Origin: Tillus elongatus
Lineage: Eukaryota; Arthropoda; Insecta; Coleoptera; Cleridae
Direction of reading: 5' to 3'
NCBI GenBank assembly: GCA_964006375.1
Contig: OZ023267.1
Coordinates: 13,592,846-13,656,845 of the forward strand
DNA: 64,000 nucleotides
The position numbers were made by a program, and so were the translations under genes. The number at the start of each line of letters is the position of its first letter. Positions within the stretch are counted from its first letter, which is position 1. Positions 38,010 to 52,220 of the stretch are shown piece by piece. A model generated the notes under the pieces. That model searched no databases. It had not been told where the DNA came from and was given only the letters and a program-made list of their open reading frames with translations.

Positions 38010-38317
38010 TCTGGACGCAGCAAGTGCGTTATGGTAGTGAATTTTCATAAAAATGTTTCTAATAGCAAATATGTTTTTTTAAGAAAGCAGGCACCAAATT
38101 TGGTTACCAGTATAATTTATATATTAGAAACAATGTACCATATTTCATCAAAATAACTTTATTGTTTGAAAATGTACAAAAATTTCCGAAAGTAAACTTA
38201 AATTTTTCCCGAAAAAACTGGTTTTCTGGTCAACCTTATAAGTTAATAGCAAATTGATTCACAATTTGAAGCATTTAATGAAAATTCGCTACCATAACGC
38301 ACTTGCTGCGTCCCGAA
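38010..38317 (+). repeat. TCR1 terminal unit
   Basis: CTGGACGCAGCAAGTGCGTT to ACGCACTTGCTGCGTCCCGA, ~307 bp; head of a full TCR1 copy. Confidence 0.85.
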
Positions 38318-39730
<1,413 letters not shown>

Positions 39731-40621
39731 CGTTTATTAATATGACAATTTAAAAGGTTACATCCAAAATAGTTTGACAGTCCTACACCAAATTAACTAA
39801 CTTCAAATTTTGACGTACCAAACGTAAATTCTTTATCCTCACCTTATAACACTTCAACCAATAACACTTTTTACCATAAATCTGTACCATACTATGTAAT
39901 AAATTATTTTCTCAATCATATATTAAACTTCTGAATATATACTTTTTCTAAATATGTTAACCAAAACTGTCCTGGTGCTAGTATTTGCTTCACTTGCAGG
40001 TATGATGTTGGTATGGCTTGAATTTTCTGCTACATGCTGCTTTCATTTCATACATATTCATATTTTGTGAGACTTAAGTGTTACACAATACTGCATAACG
40101 TGCAACAATATTGGTTAAGAATCACCGGCGTCTAATCAATAAGCATGAATATTTCTAAGAAACCTTTAATTCCGTGAAACCTGAGTGTTATTATGTCTTT
40201 TACATCTTCTGTTTGCATTGGGATATAACTAGACTTTCATAATGCAATCTGACTTAAAAAAAATTACCTAAGGATTATTGTTATCACCAAAACACTTAAA
40301 GGAGTCCAGTGGCAAAAAAACCTGTGCTATAAACAATTTTAGCCGTGAATTAATTAAGTTTTTCTGGATGTTGTGATTGTAATGAAGCTGTTGGGTCCCA
40401 GAGGTCCCAACTCTTGTAATTCCAGCAGCTCCTGAAACAGCGTGATCTACAACTGAGAGATCTCTGATGTGACAGGAAGTCCAAGAAATATATCTTTAAA
40501 CAGGTTACAGTCTCGTAGACCAGTGGTAGCCACATGAACAGTTGGAAGCTCCATAGACAGGTGGAAGGGACATAGACAATTGAAAGTCCCATAGATAATT
40601 AGAAGTCATATGGGCATGTTT
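39731..40621. other. No gene recognised; short tandem motif at about 40490-40620
   Basis: A decayed ~20-25-bp motif (CATAGACAGGTGGAAGGGAC; CATAGACAATTGAAAGTCCC; CATAGATAATTAGAAGTCAT) precedes LINE-A, and a further copy follows it at about 42152. LINE-A may have inserted into this small repeat. Confidence 0.5.
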
Positions 40622-42125
40622 TTTTATTTTTTAAAAATTAATTCAACAACACACCACGAGGGCTTACAGCCTAAATACTATCGTACCGTGGGTGTCGACA
40701 AGGAGGAAAGAGGCAACTTGTTAATTCTGGACTTGAAGGTTTGGAGGTTCGGAGGAGAAGGAAAAACATGCGCCGGCAAGGAATTCCACAACTTGGAAGT
40801 CCTCGGGACAAAAGAGCAGGCATAACAAGATGTTCTATGTCTGGTGACCTGGACAGTAAAAGGGTGCATTCGCCCTGTTCCCCTGGTATATCTGTTGGGG
40901 GCAGCAGGTGGAGGAACTATGGAAGAAAGCTCCTCTGAGCACTGCCCGTGCAGATATCTATAAAAGAGAGAGAGAGGTCACCAACGACACGTCGGTGGGC
41001 AAGGGATGGCAGCGTTTGGGTGAGGGTAGGGTCACCAAACGTATAACTCTCTTCTGAATGGAGTCCAGTTTAGCGAGTGTAGAAGCGGCAGCAGCACCCC
41101 AGATGTGGAAGCAGTATTCGAGGTTTGGCCTTATTGGTGAAGTATATAAGGTATAGAGATTAGCTGGTAAAAAGTATTTGCGAGCCCGGAAGAGGAAACC
41201 TAATTTCTTAGCAGCCGCTTCTGCAATTGATGAGACATGTTGGTGCCAATTGAGATTTCAATCCACAGAAATGCCAACAAGTGAAAAGGACTCATTACTT
41301 TGAATAACTTGGTTGTTCATTGCGATGGTTCTAGGGCTGGTGTATCTTTTATGAGAAAGAAAGCAAGACTGAGATTTGGTGGGGTTGAATTGTACAAAAT
41401 TTCTACTTCCCCAGTCTAATATTTTTTGGAGATCCACGGTGACAGAACCCTCAATGTGCCTGCGATCCTCATCTAATTGGGCCAAAGAGACAGGCTTAGA
41501 ATATTGTATATGGTGCTGTCGTCCGCGTAACTGTGAACTGGGTTGGAGGTGCTAGAGAGGAGGTCATTGATGTGGAGAAGAAACAAAGTATGGTTAAACC
41601 TGAACCTTGAGGAACTCCTGCATTAATTGAATATAGTTTAGAGGAATGGCCATCCACAACAATAGAAATGCTCCGGTTGGAGAGGAAGTTTGCTGTCCAG
41701 GTACAGAGTTTTGGTGGTGGGCCATAGGCCGGAAGATATTAAGCAGCGCTGCGTGCCAGACCTGGTCGAATGCTTTGGATATGTCTAAAGCGACAATCTG
41801 GGATTCACAGTGTAGTTCCACAGACTTGTTCCAAGAATGGGTGACAAAGGAAAGGAGGTCGGCAGTTGATCTGACCTGACGGAATCCATACTGCCTGTCG
41901 TGAATTAGACTGTGTTTTTCAAGAAATTTTAGTAATTCGGTGTTTATATATTTTTCCATCACTTTAGAGATGACTGAAAGGAGATACATAGGCCTGTAGT
42001 TGCTAGGAAGCGCTTTGGATCCTTTCTTGGGGACGGGTTGTACTCGAGCAGTTTTCCAGTTACTAGGGAATATGCCTCTATTGTAAGATGTCTGAAACAG
42101 ACGAGTCAGGACAAGGGATATAGTT
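40622..42125 (-). mobile_element. LINE-A copy 3, minus strand, longest 5' reach
   Basis: From the 5' end on the minus strand: RPMYLLSVISKVMEKYINTE, SLIHDRQYGFRQVRSTADLL, QIVALDISKAFDQVWHAALL (motif A), the NAGVPQGS-like region, and a YADD area damaged by a deletion near 41510. Then come LVGISVD, YRYLHG and WNSLPAHVFPSPPNLQTFKS, with the 3' end at 40622. Several frameshifts. It forms an inverted pair with copy 4. Confidence 0.9.
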
Positions 42126-42404
42126 CAGTTTGAATTCCAATTCTTACACATCATAGACAATTGTAAGCCCATGGACATGTGTTAAAGACTAGAAAGAGGG
42201 TTTATTCTAAACCCCAACTTCTTTTTACACATTATTTCATTACAGTTTCGCAGAAGACTCGGTTTTTAAATAAAAAGGAAGAAATTAAATTCTCGTTTAC
42301 GTTATTCGAACTCACCATTTCATATACAATGCTTTAGAGTTTTGTTGTTCTGTGCACTCGGCTATGCACTAAAAGAAATAATTAAGAATACAATTAGTAT
42401 ATAA
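42126..42404. other. Spacer between inverted LINE-A copies
   Basis: No gene; contains CATAGACAATTGTAAGCCCA near 42152. Confidence 0.5.
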
Positions 42405-43712
42405 ACACCGAATTACTAAAATTTCTTGGAAAACACAGTCTAATCCACGACAGGCAGTATGGATTCCGTCAGCGCAGATCAACTGCGGATCTCCTTTTCC
42501 CTTGTCACCCATTCTTGGAACAAGACTATGGAACTACACGGTGAATCCCAGATTGTTGCTCTAGACATATCCAAGCGCTGCTTAATAATCTTCCGGCCTA
42601 TGGCCTACCACCAAAACTCTGTACCTGGACAGCAAATTTCCTCTCTAACCGGAGCATTTCTGTTGTCGTGGATGGCCATTCCTCTAAACTATATCCAATT
42701 AATGCAGGAGTTCCTCAAGGTTCAGCTTTAGCGCCTACTTTGTTTCTTCTCCACATCAATGACCTCCTCTCTAGCACATCCAACCCAGTTCATAGTTACG
42801 CGGACGACAGCACCCTCCACTCAAATATACAATATTCTAAGCCTGTCTCTTTAGCCCAATTAGATGAGGATCGCAGACTCATGAAGGGTTCTGTCTCTGT
42901 GGATCTCCAAAAAATGTTAGACTGGGGAAGTATAAATCTTGTACAATTCAACCCCACCAAATCACAGTCTTGCTTTCTTTCTCATAAGAGATACACCAGC
43001 CCTAGACCCATCACAATGAACAACCAAGTTATTCAAAGTAATGAGTCCTTTTCACTTGTTGGCATTTCTGTGAATCGAAATCTCAATTGGCACCAACATG
43101 TCACATCAATTGCAGAAGCGGCTGCTGAGAAATTAGGTTTCCTCTTCCGGACTCGCAAATACTTTTCACCAGCTAATCTCTATACCTTATATACTTCACA
43201 AATAAGACCAAACCTCGAATACTGCTTCCACATCTGGGGTGCTACTGCCGCTTCCACACTCGCTATCCTGGACTCCATTCAGAAGAGAGCTATACCTATC
43301 GTCAGGGTCACCCTCACCCAAAGACTGCCATCCCTTGCCCAGCGACGTGCCGTTGGTGATCTCTTTCTCTTTTATAGATATCTGCACGGGCACTGCTCAG
43401 CGGAGCTTTCTTCCGTAATTCCTCCACCTGCTGCCCCCAACAGATCTACCAGGGGAACAGAGCGAATTCACCCTTTTACTGTCGAGCTCACCAGACATAT
43501 AACATCTTGTTATGCCCGCTCTTTTGTCCCGCGGACTTCCAAGTTGTGGAATTCCTTGCCGGCACATGTTTTTCCTTCTCCCCCGAACCTCCAAACCTTC
43601 AAGTCCAGAATTAACAAGTTGCCTCTTTCCTCCTTGTCGACACCCATGGTACGATAGTATTTAGGCTGTGAGCCCTCGTGGTGTGTTGTTGAATTAAAAA
43701 AATAATAAAACA
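42405..43712 (+). mobile_element. LINE-A copy 4, plus strand
   Basis: Starts AATTACTAAAATTTCTTGGA in the pre-motif-A region and runs to the 3' end GTGTGTTGTTGAATTAAAAA. A ~25-nt deletion at about 42570 removes AFDQVWH (motif A Asp) and shifts the frame. The rest holds the longest coding piece of the window. Confidence 0.92.
42668..43657 (+). pseudogene. LINE-A reverse transcriptase C-terminal part, 329 codons open
   Basis: YPINAGVPQGSALAPTLFLL is motif B, HSYADDSTLHS (about 42793) is motif C with both Asp intact, and LVQFNPTKSQSCFLSHKRYT is motif D. Thumb pieces are LVGISVNRNLNWHQHVTSIA and IRPNLEYCFHIWGA. The conserved tail is FYRYLHGHCSAELSS, SFVPRTSKLWNSLPAHVFPS and INKLPLSSLSTP, ending at TAG (43655). 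Upstream RT motifs are in another frame, so this is not a functional protein. CR1/Jockey-superfamily placement is from motif style. Confidence 0.9.
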
Positions 43713-45304
43713 ATTACGCTAAGAAAATCTATACTAGTTGATAATGACATCACAGTGAATGCGCCAGATTGACTGGTTTCAGTTTTGATAAAATTTCTCG
43801 TGTGTACGACTCAACGGAATTTGTCTGGTAGAAAAGGAAGAGTAACACATGATTCCATTAATAAACACATCATCGCGACGTGAGGTGCCATTTGCCCATT
43901 ATTCCATCATATACCACTCATACCAAAACATAACGAACGACGCCCAGCCATGTATGTGAATAGAATTAATAAGATATGAAAATAACAGACATCAGAGCCA
44001 CTGATGAATGAAAATGAAACTCTATGCTTATATTAGGAACAAATCAGCATACAACTCAGTACGTATATATGGGGTGATCCAATTAAATATTGATTAATCA
44101 TTGTTCAACAGATTGTTTCATTAGATGCTTTACTTCCTGGTTTAACTCAGATAATCATCCATGGCACGACGATTATGATGCCAGACAGCCACACTGATAT
44201 TACCGAATTTTAATTAAGAAAAATTCGCTAATAGAAAGGCCACGATAAAAAGCTTTTGAAAACATTTTTTTCTGATGAGCTGGCATTTGTAACTAAAATG
44301 AGACATAATATCATAACACAGTTTAAACTACAGACTGTACAGTGTAAATTATTAAAATTATAATTTCAAAATGCTGTACTGTTTATATTTATTTCATTTT
44401 CAAAAAGTATGGATACATTAATAGTAAATAAGCGTTGAAAAGAGTTTCCCTTGCCGAAGCCGCGAATCAAGATTTTCAATGTATGCTTAAATTGATACCT
44501 CATTTCATTTGTTTAAAATATTTTTCCAAAAAATCAATTTGAGGTTGCCTTGTTTGACAGTTTCACATAGAGCTACAATATTTTATCATTTAAAAAGTAT
44601 GTATACAGCAACAGTTAATAAGCAATGAAGAGGGTTTGGGTGCAGCAAGTACGTTGTGGTAGAGAATTTGCGTAACAAGATTTCAAATCCGATAACTCAA
44701 TTTCCCATTAAGCTATAATCTTCAATCTTGAACCATAGTAAAACCTATGTAAAATACCTTTTTGGTTGTTTTGTTTGCAAAAACTCGTTCGATTGGGTCG
44801 ACTACAACAAAACCATCCAAGCAATTAATAAGGAAAAATACCTGCCATATTGATAATTTGGCACGTACATTCTGTTTGTAAGAATTTTTTTCTGGGAACC
44901 TTTTGTAACTAAAGAAGTTTGTAACACAATTTTTTTAAAGCGACTTGCAGTATTTATATATGTAACAAATTTTAATTTTCTAACTCCATAGAAGATAGAA
45001 ATTTATTCAAGTAATCGCTTACTGGAACCTCTAAAACCAATCTCCAAGATCCACTTAAATTTAAAGAATTAGTTTTAATATTATACCTTACTAATAGTGT
45101 ACAATTCATATGAAAATTCACTACTATAATGCACTTGCTGCGTCCTGAACATTTTTACAATTCAGATCTGTATTTTTGTGAAATCCTATATTCTTGAGGC
45201 ACCGAATCAATTAAATCAACAACCTCTTAAGACGTAAGACGTTGGTTCAAGTCTTGTTAGACTTAAAAAAAAAATTATTATTTTACTCTATTTAGTTTTC
45301 TTAT
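43713..45304. other. No gene; scattered TCR remnants
   Basis: TCR2 distal-arm sequence (CTAATAGAAAGGCCACGATA) at about 44230, degraded TCR1 termini at about 44635 (GGTGCAGCAAGTACGTTGTG) and 45125 (GCACTTGCTGCGTCCTGA). Otherwise nothing. Confidence 0.5.
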
Positions 45305-45315
45305 AACTGACACTT
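45305..45315. repeat. SINE target-site duplication, left (AACTGACACTT)
   Basis: Identical 11 bp at 45676-45686. Confidence 0.9.
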
Positions 45316-45675
45316 ATGAGCCTCGGTGGTTCAGGGGCAAAAACGTGTGCCTCTGAACCGAAGGGTACTGGGTTCGATCCCAGAGTTCTCCTTTCACTTT
45401 TTCAGTACAACCTGTAACATTAACATCAACCGAGGTTCTGGCATTGTAAATGAGCAAGTTGAATGTCTGCACGTTCTGCCCTTCGCAGGGGGCGTTAAGC
45501 CGTCGGTATCGTGTTCATGCGATGTTGGGCACGTTAAATATCCCTACCCTCCTTACAGAAAGGCAGGGGTTCGGTAAAATTTCCAGGATAGTGAGGCGAA
45601 ACTGCTCCCTGGCGTCGGTGATTGGCCATAGTCGCAGAAATAGGCCGAGGTTAAAGAAACAAAATACACACACAC
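45316..45675 (+). mobile_element. tRNA-derived SINE, copy 2, with 11-bp target duplication
   Basis: A box TGGTTCAGGGG (45327-45337) and B box GGTTCGATCCC (45371-45381) lie 34 bp apart and form an internal RNA polymerase III promoter. The body (CAACCGAGGTTCTGGCATTG; AAGTTGAATGTCTGCACGTT; GCGATGTTGGGCACGTTAAA; GATTGGCCATAGTCGCAGAA) matches the copy at 18836. The tail is AAAGAAACAAAATACACACA. The tRNA-like head lacks a proper acceptor stem, so it is not a tRNA gene. Confidence 0.93.
45327..45381 (+). promoter_or_regulatory. RNA polymerase III internal promoter (A and B boxes) of the SINE
   Basis: TGGTTCAGGGG and GGTTCGATCCC fit the tRNA-type A and B box consensus with normal spacing. Confidence 0.8.
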
Positions 45676-45686
45676 AACTGACACTT
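45676..45686. repeat. SINE target-site duplication, right (AACTGACACTT)
   Basis: Matches 45305-45315. Confidence 0.9.
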
Positions 45687-45734
45687 GTTCACAACGATGT
45701 CAGAAGTCACGAAAATTTGGTATAGAACTGTTAT

Positions 45735-46668
45735 TAAATTATTTACTCGAAAAAGTCTTCCACCTCAAAGCATAAAATATCGGCGGGATGGGGTGTACGG
45801 GAAAAATACTCCGTCTTATTCTGTAGTAAAATAATGGTAAAAACTGTTTCGAATGGGGCAGGAATCCCTGGAAGATGTCATAATAACAGGAAGGACGGTG
45901 GAAGTGGTGGCAGACAACAAGATTGCCTTTGTTGAGGATCTCCTGTTAAGCAATACACGCTTGAAAGTGAAAAAATTATCAAAAATGTCAGGGCTTTCAG
46001 ATACAACCGTTCGCTGAATCCTCCAGGAACATTTAGGCATTAATAAAGTTAGTGCAAGGTGGGTTCTCAAACATCTTTCAGCAGTTCAGCGCCGGCGTCA
46101 TGTTGAATGTGCGCGATTATTTTGGACCTCTGTGGAGAAACCCCCCTGCACGTGTTGAAGACAATTGTTACAGAAGACGAAACAATGGTTCTCTACTATG
46201 ATCCCTTGTACAAAAGGAAGCCGATGGAATAGAGGCGCAAAGGAGAAGCACCGCCAAGAAAGTTTAAGATCTGCCAATCGACAAAAACTTGATGGCTACG
46301 ATTTTTTGGGATTGTGTGGGATCCCTCTCATAAACTTTAAAGAACCACGCAACTTCACAATCAACGGGGTATATTATGCAACACTCCTTCATAAATTACT
46401 GCATAATATTAAGAAGAAAAGACGTGGGAGACTGACCAGAGGCGTGCGTTTGCTCCATGACAATGCACCCGTGCAAACTGCTGGAATTGCACAAACCGTA
46501 GTTCGTCACTGCGGTTTAGAACAAATTGATCACGCTCCGTATAGTCGAGATATGGCCCTCAGTGACTACTAGCTATTTCCAAATTGGAAAAAGGACCTTC
46601 GCGGGCGCCATTTCAGTCACGACAAGGAGGTGAAAGCTGCAGTTTGGGTGCATTTTGAGGACAAACAC
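45735..46668 (+). mobile_element. Mariner-like element, 5' part, split by LINE-A
   Basis: The transposase remnant begins at about 45845 and stops abruptly at about 46668 where LINE-A starts. The 3' part resumes near 47785. I could not define the inverted repeats with confidence; the left boundary is approximate. Confidence 0.8.
45845..46668 (+). pseudogene. Mariner (DD34D-type) transposase, frameshifted
   Basis: Pieces in order: SLEDVIITGRTVEVVADNKI, LKVKKLSKMSGLSDTTVR, then a stop and ILQEHLGINKVSARWVLKHL, then VTEDETMVLYYDP-like residues near 46170 (first Asp). GIPLINFKE, NFTINGVYYATLLHKL and GVRLLHDNAPVQTA follow (second Asp, about 46450). YSRDMALSDY supplies the third Asp (about 46550; usual form SPDLAPSDY), then a stop and NWKKDLRGRHFSHDKEVKAA. 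The spacing and motifs are mariner. At least two frameshifts and two stops make it inactive. Confidence 0.88.
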
Positions 46669-47775
46669 AAACTTCCGGTCTATGGCCTACCACCAAAACT
46701 CTGTATCTGGACAGCAAACTTCCTCTCCAACCAGAGCATTTCTGTTGTGGATGGCCATTCCTCTAAACCATATCCAGTTAATGCAGGAGTTCCTCAAGGT
46801 TCAGCTTTAGCCCCTACTTTATTGCTTCTCCACATCAATGACCTCCTCTCTAGCACATCCAACCCAGTTCACAGTTACGCGGACGACGGCACCCTCCACT
46901 CAAATATACAATATTCTAAGCCTATCTCTTTGGCCCAATTAGATGAGGATCGCAGACTCATGGAGGGTTCTGTCTCCGTGGATCTCCAAAAAATATTAGA
47001 CTGGGAAAGTAGCAATCTTGTACAATTCAACCCCACCAAATCTCAGTCTTGCTTTTTTTCTCATAAAAGATACACCAGCCCTAGACCCATCACAATGAAC
47101 AACCAAGTTATTCAAAGTAATGAGTCCTTTTCACTTGTTGGCATTTCTGTGGATCGAAATCTCAATTGGCACCAACATGTCACATCAATTGCAGAAGCGG
47201 CTGCTAAGAAATTATGTTTCCTCTTCCGGGCTCGCAAATACTTTTCACCAGCTAATCTCTACACCTTATATACTTCGCAAATAAGGCCAAACCTCGAATA
47301 CTGCTCTCACATCTGGAGTGCTGCTGCCGCTTCTACACTCGCTATCCTGCTGTGAGCTTTACGTCTCATTGGCGACCCTACCCTCACCCAAATGCTGCCA
47401 TCCCTTGCCCATCGACGAGCCGTTGGTGACCTCTCCCACTTTTATAGATATCTGCACGGGCACTGCTCAGAGGAGCTTTCTTCCATAGTTCCTTCACCTG
47501 CTGCCCCCAACAGATCTACCAGGGGAATAGAGATAATGCACCCTTTTACTGTCCAGGTCACCAGACATAGAACATCTGGTTATGACCGTTCATTTGTCCC
47601 GAGGACTTCCGAGTTGTGGAATTCCTTGCCGGCACATGTTTTTCCATCTCCTCCGAACCTCCAAAGCTTCAAGTCCAGAATTAACAAGTTGCCTCTTTCC
47701 TCCTTGTCGACACCCACGGTACGATAGTATTTAGGCTGTAAGCCCTTGTGGTGTGTTGTTGAAATAAAAAACTAT
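46669..47775 (+). mobile_element. LINE-A copy 5, inserted in the mariner
   Basis: Begins mid-RT (VYGLPPKLCIWTANFLSNQS), with NAGVPQGSALAPTLLLLHIN (motif B), HSYADDGTLHS (motif C, both Asp present), LVQFNPTKSQSCFFSHKRYT and IRPNLEYCSHIWSA. A small deletion near 47350 is followed by the C-terminus in another frame (47392-47727) and the 3' end TGTTGAAATAAAAAA. 5'-truncated LINE insertion. Confidence 0.92.
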
Positions 47776-47935
47776 ATATTTTTTAGAGGTATCCAATTGT
47801 TGCTGAAACGATATAATAAGTGCATTGGTGTTAGAGGGGGACTATATTGAAAAATAAAATTTAATTTGTGACTACGCCGTTTCTTTCAGTCAGGCCGGGA
47901 TATTTTGGCCCTTACCTTTTATACTCGGCTCGAAA
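47776..47935 (+). pseudogene. Mariner transposase C-terminus, 3' of the LINE-A insertion
   Basis: TTTTAGAGGTATCCAATTGT translates as F(R)GIQLLLKRYNKCIGV followed by GDYIEK-like residues and a stop. This is the usual end of mariner transposases after HFEDK, which is where the reading was cut at 46668. Downstream GGCCGGGATATTTTGGCCCT may belong to the inverted repeat. Confidence 0.75.
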
Positions 47936-48205
47936 TATAGTAAAATAGTTGGGACTTTCAATGAATCCCCAAAAAAGCCACAGTTGTCGTTTTTACTCAG
48001 AAAATGTCACTGGAAGGCCTTAAACCTCTGGTGTTAAACAATACAGAAATTCAATTTGTGGGAGAGGAAAAATCTTGACCTGAACTGACCTGACCAACAA
48101 CTCACGTGGAATAACCACATTGAAAAGTCACCCACAGGGCAATAATTGTTGCTCTCGGAAGGTGTATGGATGTTGCCACTAAATATAAACGTTACTAAGA
48201 CATGT

Positions 48206-49840
48206 CCCCTGTGGGTCCGGGGACTAACTAAAAGAATAGGCCCAAGGTAACTCCTGCCTGTCGTAAAAGGCGACTAATTGGAATCAAACACTGGCGGGGG
48301 TCTTGTCCATGTGGGCCTGGAGGGAGGCGGATATCTCTGGGGAGTGATGTACACCCGGATTTTGAGGCCTCCACTCTGGGCTTACAAATGGATAGTTGCC
48401 CGCGCTTGGTTGTTACTCGGGAGCGGGGTTCCGGATGGGTGCCGCCTTGGGTTGAGTGCTGGCGGGTGTCGTATGTCTAGACGACCCGGAGGGGGTTGAC
48501 AACTCTGATGAGTGGTAAACACCCGGAGTTTGGGGCCCCCACTGTGTGCTTCGGAATGGACGGACGGCCTCGCTTGTGCGATGCTCGAGAGCGGGGCTCG
48601 ATGGGATGTCGCCTTGAGTCTAGCACTGGTGGGTGTCGGGTCTAGACGAACCCGGAGGAGAGCTGAGATCTTTAGGGGTGGAATAAAACTAAGGGTTGAG
48701 GCCTCTTCTCTGAGCTGCGAAACGGACAAACGACCTCACTTGGATGCTGCTCGGATGCAGGACTTCATGATACTGCCCCGAGTCAAACACTGACGGATGT
48801 CTGGTCCAGACGAACTTGGAGAGAGGTTATCTCTCTTTGAGCTTTGAGACGGGCAAGCGACTTCGCTCAGATGGCAGTACATATGTCAAACAAAGTTTCA
48901 CCTCGCAGGTGTCGTCTCCTGTCGTAAGCTCGATTTGTTGGGTGAAATTTAAGCTAACGATGGCATGTGTTGGACCTGGATGAACCCGGAGGTGGCTGCG
49001 GTCTCTAGTGGTGGATTACACCTGGAGATTTGGGCCTACTCTGTGAGCATCGATACATGCTAACGACCCTGCCTGGATGCTGCTCGAGGGCGGGACTTCA
49101 TGATACCGCCTCGAGTCAATGAAACACTGGCGGGGGTCTGGTGCAGGTGAGGCTGGGGAGAGGCAGACATCTCTGGGGAGTGATATGCACCCGGAGTTTG
49201 ACGCCTCCACTGTGGCCTCAGAGACTGACAATTGGCCTCGCTTGGTTGTTACTCGGGAGCGGGGTTCCAGATGATACCGCCCTGGATTGAGCCCTGGCGT
49301 GTGTCGTGTGTTCAGACGTCCCGGAGGGCTCTGATCTCTGATAAGTGATAAACACCCGGAGTTTGGAGCCCATACTGTGTGCTACGAAACGGACGGACGG
49401 CCTCGCTGGGGTGATGCTCGGGAGCGGGACTCGATGGGATGTTGCCTTGAGTCTTAACACTGTTAGGTGTCAGGTTTGGAAGAGCCTGAGGGGAGCTAAG
49501 ATCTCTAGGGGTTGACCACAACTGGAGATTAGATGCTGCTCGAGAGCGGGACTTCATGATACCGCCTCGAGGCAAACACTGACTGATGTCGGGTCCAGAC
49601 GAACTCGGAGAGAGGTTATCTCTCTTTGAGCTTCGAAACAGACAAGCGACTTCACTCAGATGGCAGTACACCTGCCAAACAAACTCTCACCCTCAAGAAA
49701 AGATCGACTTCCTCAGGGAGCTCGAATTGATGGGTGAAATCTAAATAATTAGACGTGAGCCACAATAGACCTAAGGTCGCGGTGGAGGGACTGAAATAGC
49801 CCACTCACAATAAAATCTAATCTAATCTAATCTACTAAGA
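48206..49840 (+). mobile_element. GC-rich non-coding retroelement with ~167-bp internal repeats and LINE-C-like 3' end
   Basis: The head has GTGGGTCCGGGGACTAACTA and CTGCCTGTCGTAAAAGGCGA, a phrase seen at the 5' side of several insect LINEs and SINEs. The body repeats landmark CACCCGGAGTTTG (variants) at 48352, 48520, 48688, 49019, 49188, 49353 and 49519, a period of about 165-169 bp. The 3' end (GAGCCACAATAGACCTAAGG; CCCACTCACAATAAAATC) matches the LINE-C 3' end, and the tail is TAATC repeated. It appears to be a non-autonomous partner of a LINE-C-type element. Confidence 0.75.
48280..49640 (+). repeat. Diverged tandem array, ~167-bp period, about eight units
   Basis: Each unit has an ATCTCTGG(G)GAGTG-like stretch, CACCCGGAGTTTG, CTGTGTGCTTCG-like, GCTCGGGAGCGGGG-like and GAGTC-AACACTGG-like motifs. 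One unit near 48800-48960 is rearranged. Open frames on both strands follow the repeat and are not family proteins I know. Confidence 0.85.
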
Positions 49841-50344
49841 AATACCATTTTTCCTGTGCATTGTTACATTTAACTTTTATATAAAATATTAAATATCATC
49901 GCCGACTGTTGTTTTTGTGACCTGCAATCGCAGCATTTATCATGCACTCTAGAAAAATACGTTTTATAACAGAGCAGTGACAACTGACCCAACAAGAATC
50001 TCCTTAGTGTGCATAAAAACTTAACACAAACAGAGCACCAGCCATTCGTTTAGTCGAGCAGATTTTTATAACATTCTCAAGTATAACATTGTCCATTTTT
50101 GTAGACTTTCAACCTTCCTGTATAAGCATTTCTCATGCTCTTGTCGTTGTTATTTTTGCTGACGATGAATTGACCTTGCTTTTCAATATTGTAATTCTAA
50201 AGTGTCCAATGCAGTAGTACGTGATCCAAGCAGTTTTGTATGTACGTGTCTGTACGTATACAAGGTGATTCAAGGAAGTAACAAAGACACTACAGGTTTA
50301 TAATAAGGGAGCAGCCAATGTACAGCGTTAACACCAATTAAATA
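49841..50344. other. No gene recognised
   Basis: Nothing supportable. Confidence 0.45.

Positions 50345-51802
<1,458 letters not shown>

Positions 51803-51882
<80 letters not shown>
51803..51882. repeat. (TA)n microsatellite 15
   Basis: Core of an inverted TCR1 copy. Confidence 0.97.
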
Positions 51883-51886
<4 letters not shown>

Positions 51887-52220
51887 ACCGATAACTCAAA
51901 AAATAATGGGCCGATTTTGATAAAATTTGGCATGTACCTTCCTTTTGTAAGTGGCTTGGATAAGTTTGTTAGTCATGAAAATCGGACGAGGTTTTGCGGG
52001 AAAATTTTGAGTTTTCATTCAAAAAAAAAAAATTTTATCTCAAAAAATAAAAAAGTTATGATAACCAAATTTAATGGGTAGGTTTACGATATAAAAGCTA
52101 AACTATACACAAAAAGTCAGATTTCTATGTTACAAGAAAAAAAAGTTATAATAAAATATTTGGTGCCAGATCATTTCTATGAAAATTCACTACCATAACG
52201 CACTTGCTGCGTCTTTGAGT
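51883..52220 (-). repeat. TCR1 short-arm copy with terminus
   Basis: CACACCGATAACTCAAAAAA to CTACCATAACGCACTTGCTG then CGTCTTTGAG, ~335 bp. Same short form as 547-880. Confidence 0.8.

Noticed and set aside
45316..45390. A tRNA gene with A and B boxes
   Set aside because: The tRNA-like head lacks a pairing acceptor stem, continues into a ~290-bp body shared with the copy at 18836, and has a target duplication; it is a SINE.
48278..49671. Several proline- or glycine-rich open frames in the GC-rich block
   Set aside because: They occur on both strands, repeat with the ~167-bp period, and match no family; GC-rich repeats keep frames open by composition.
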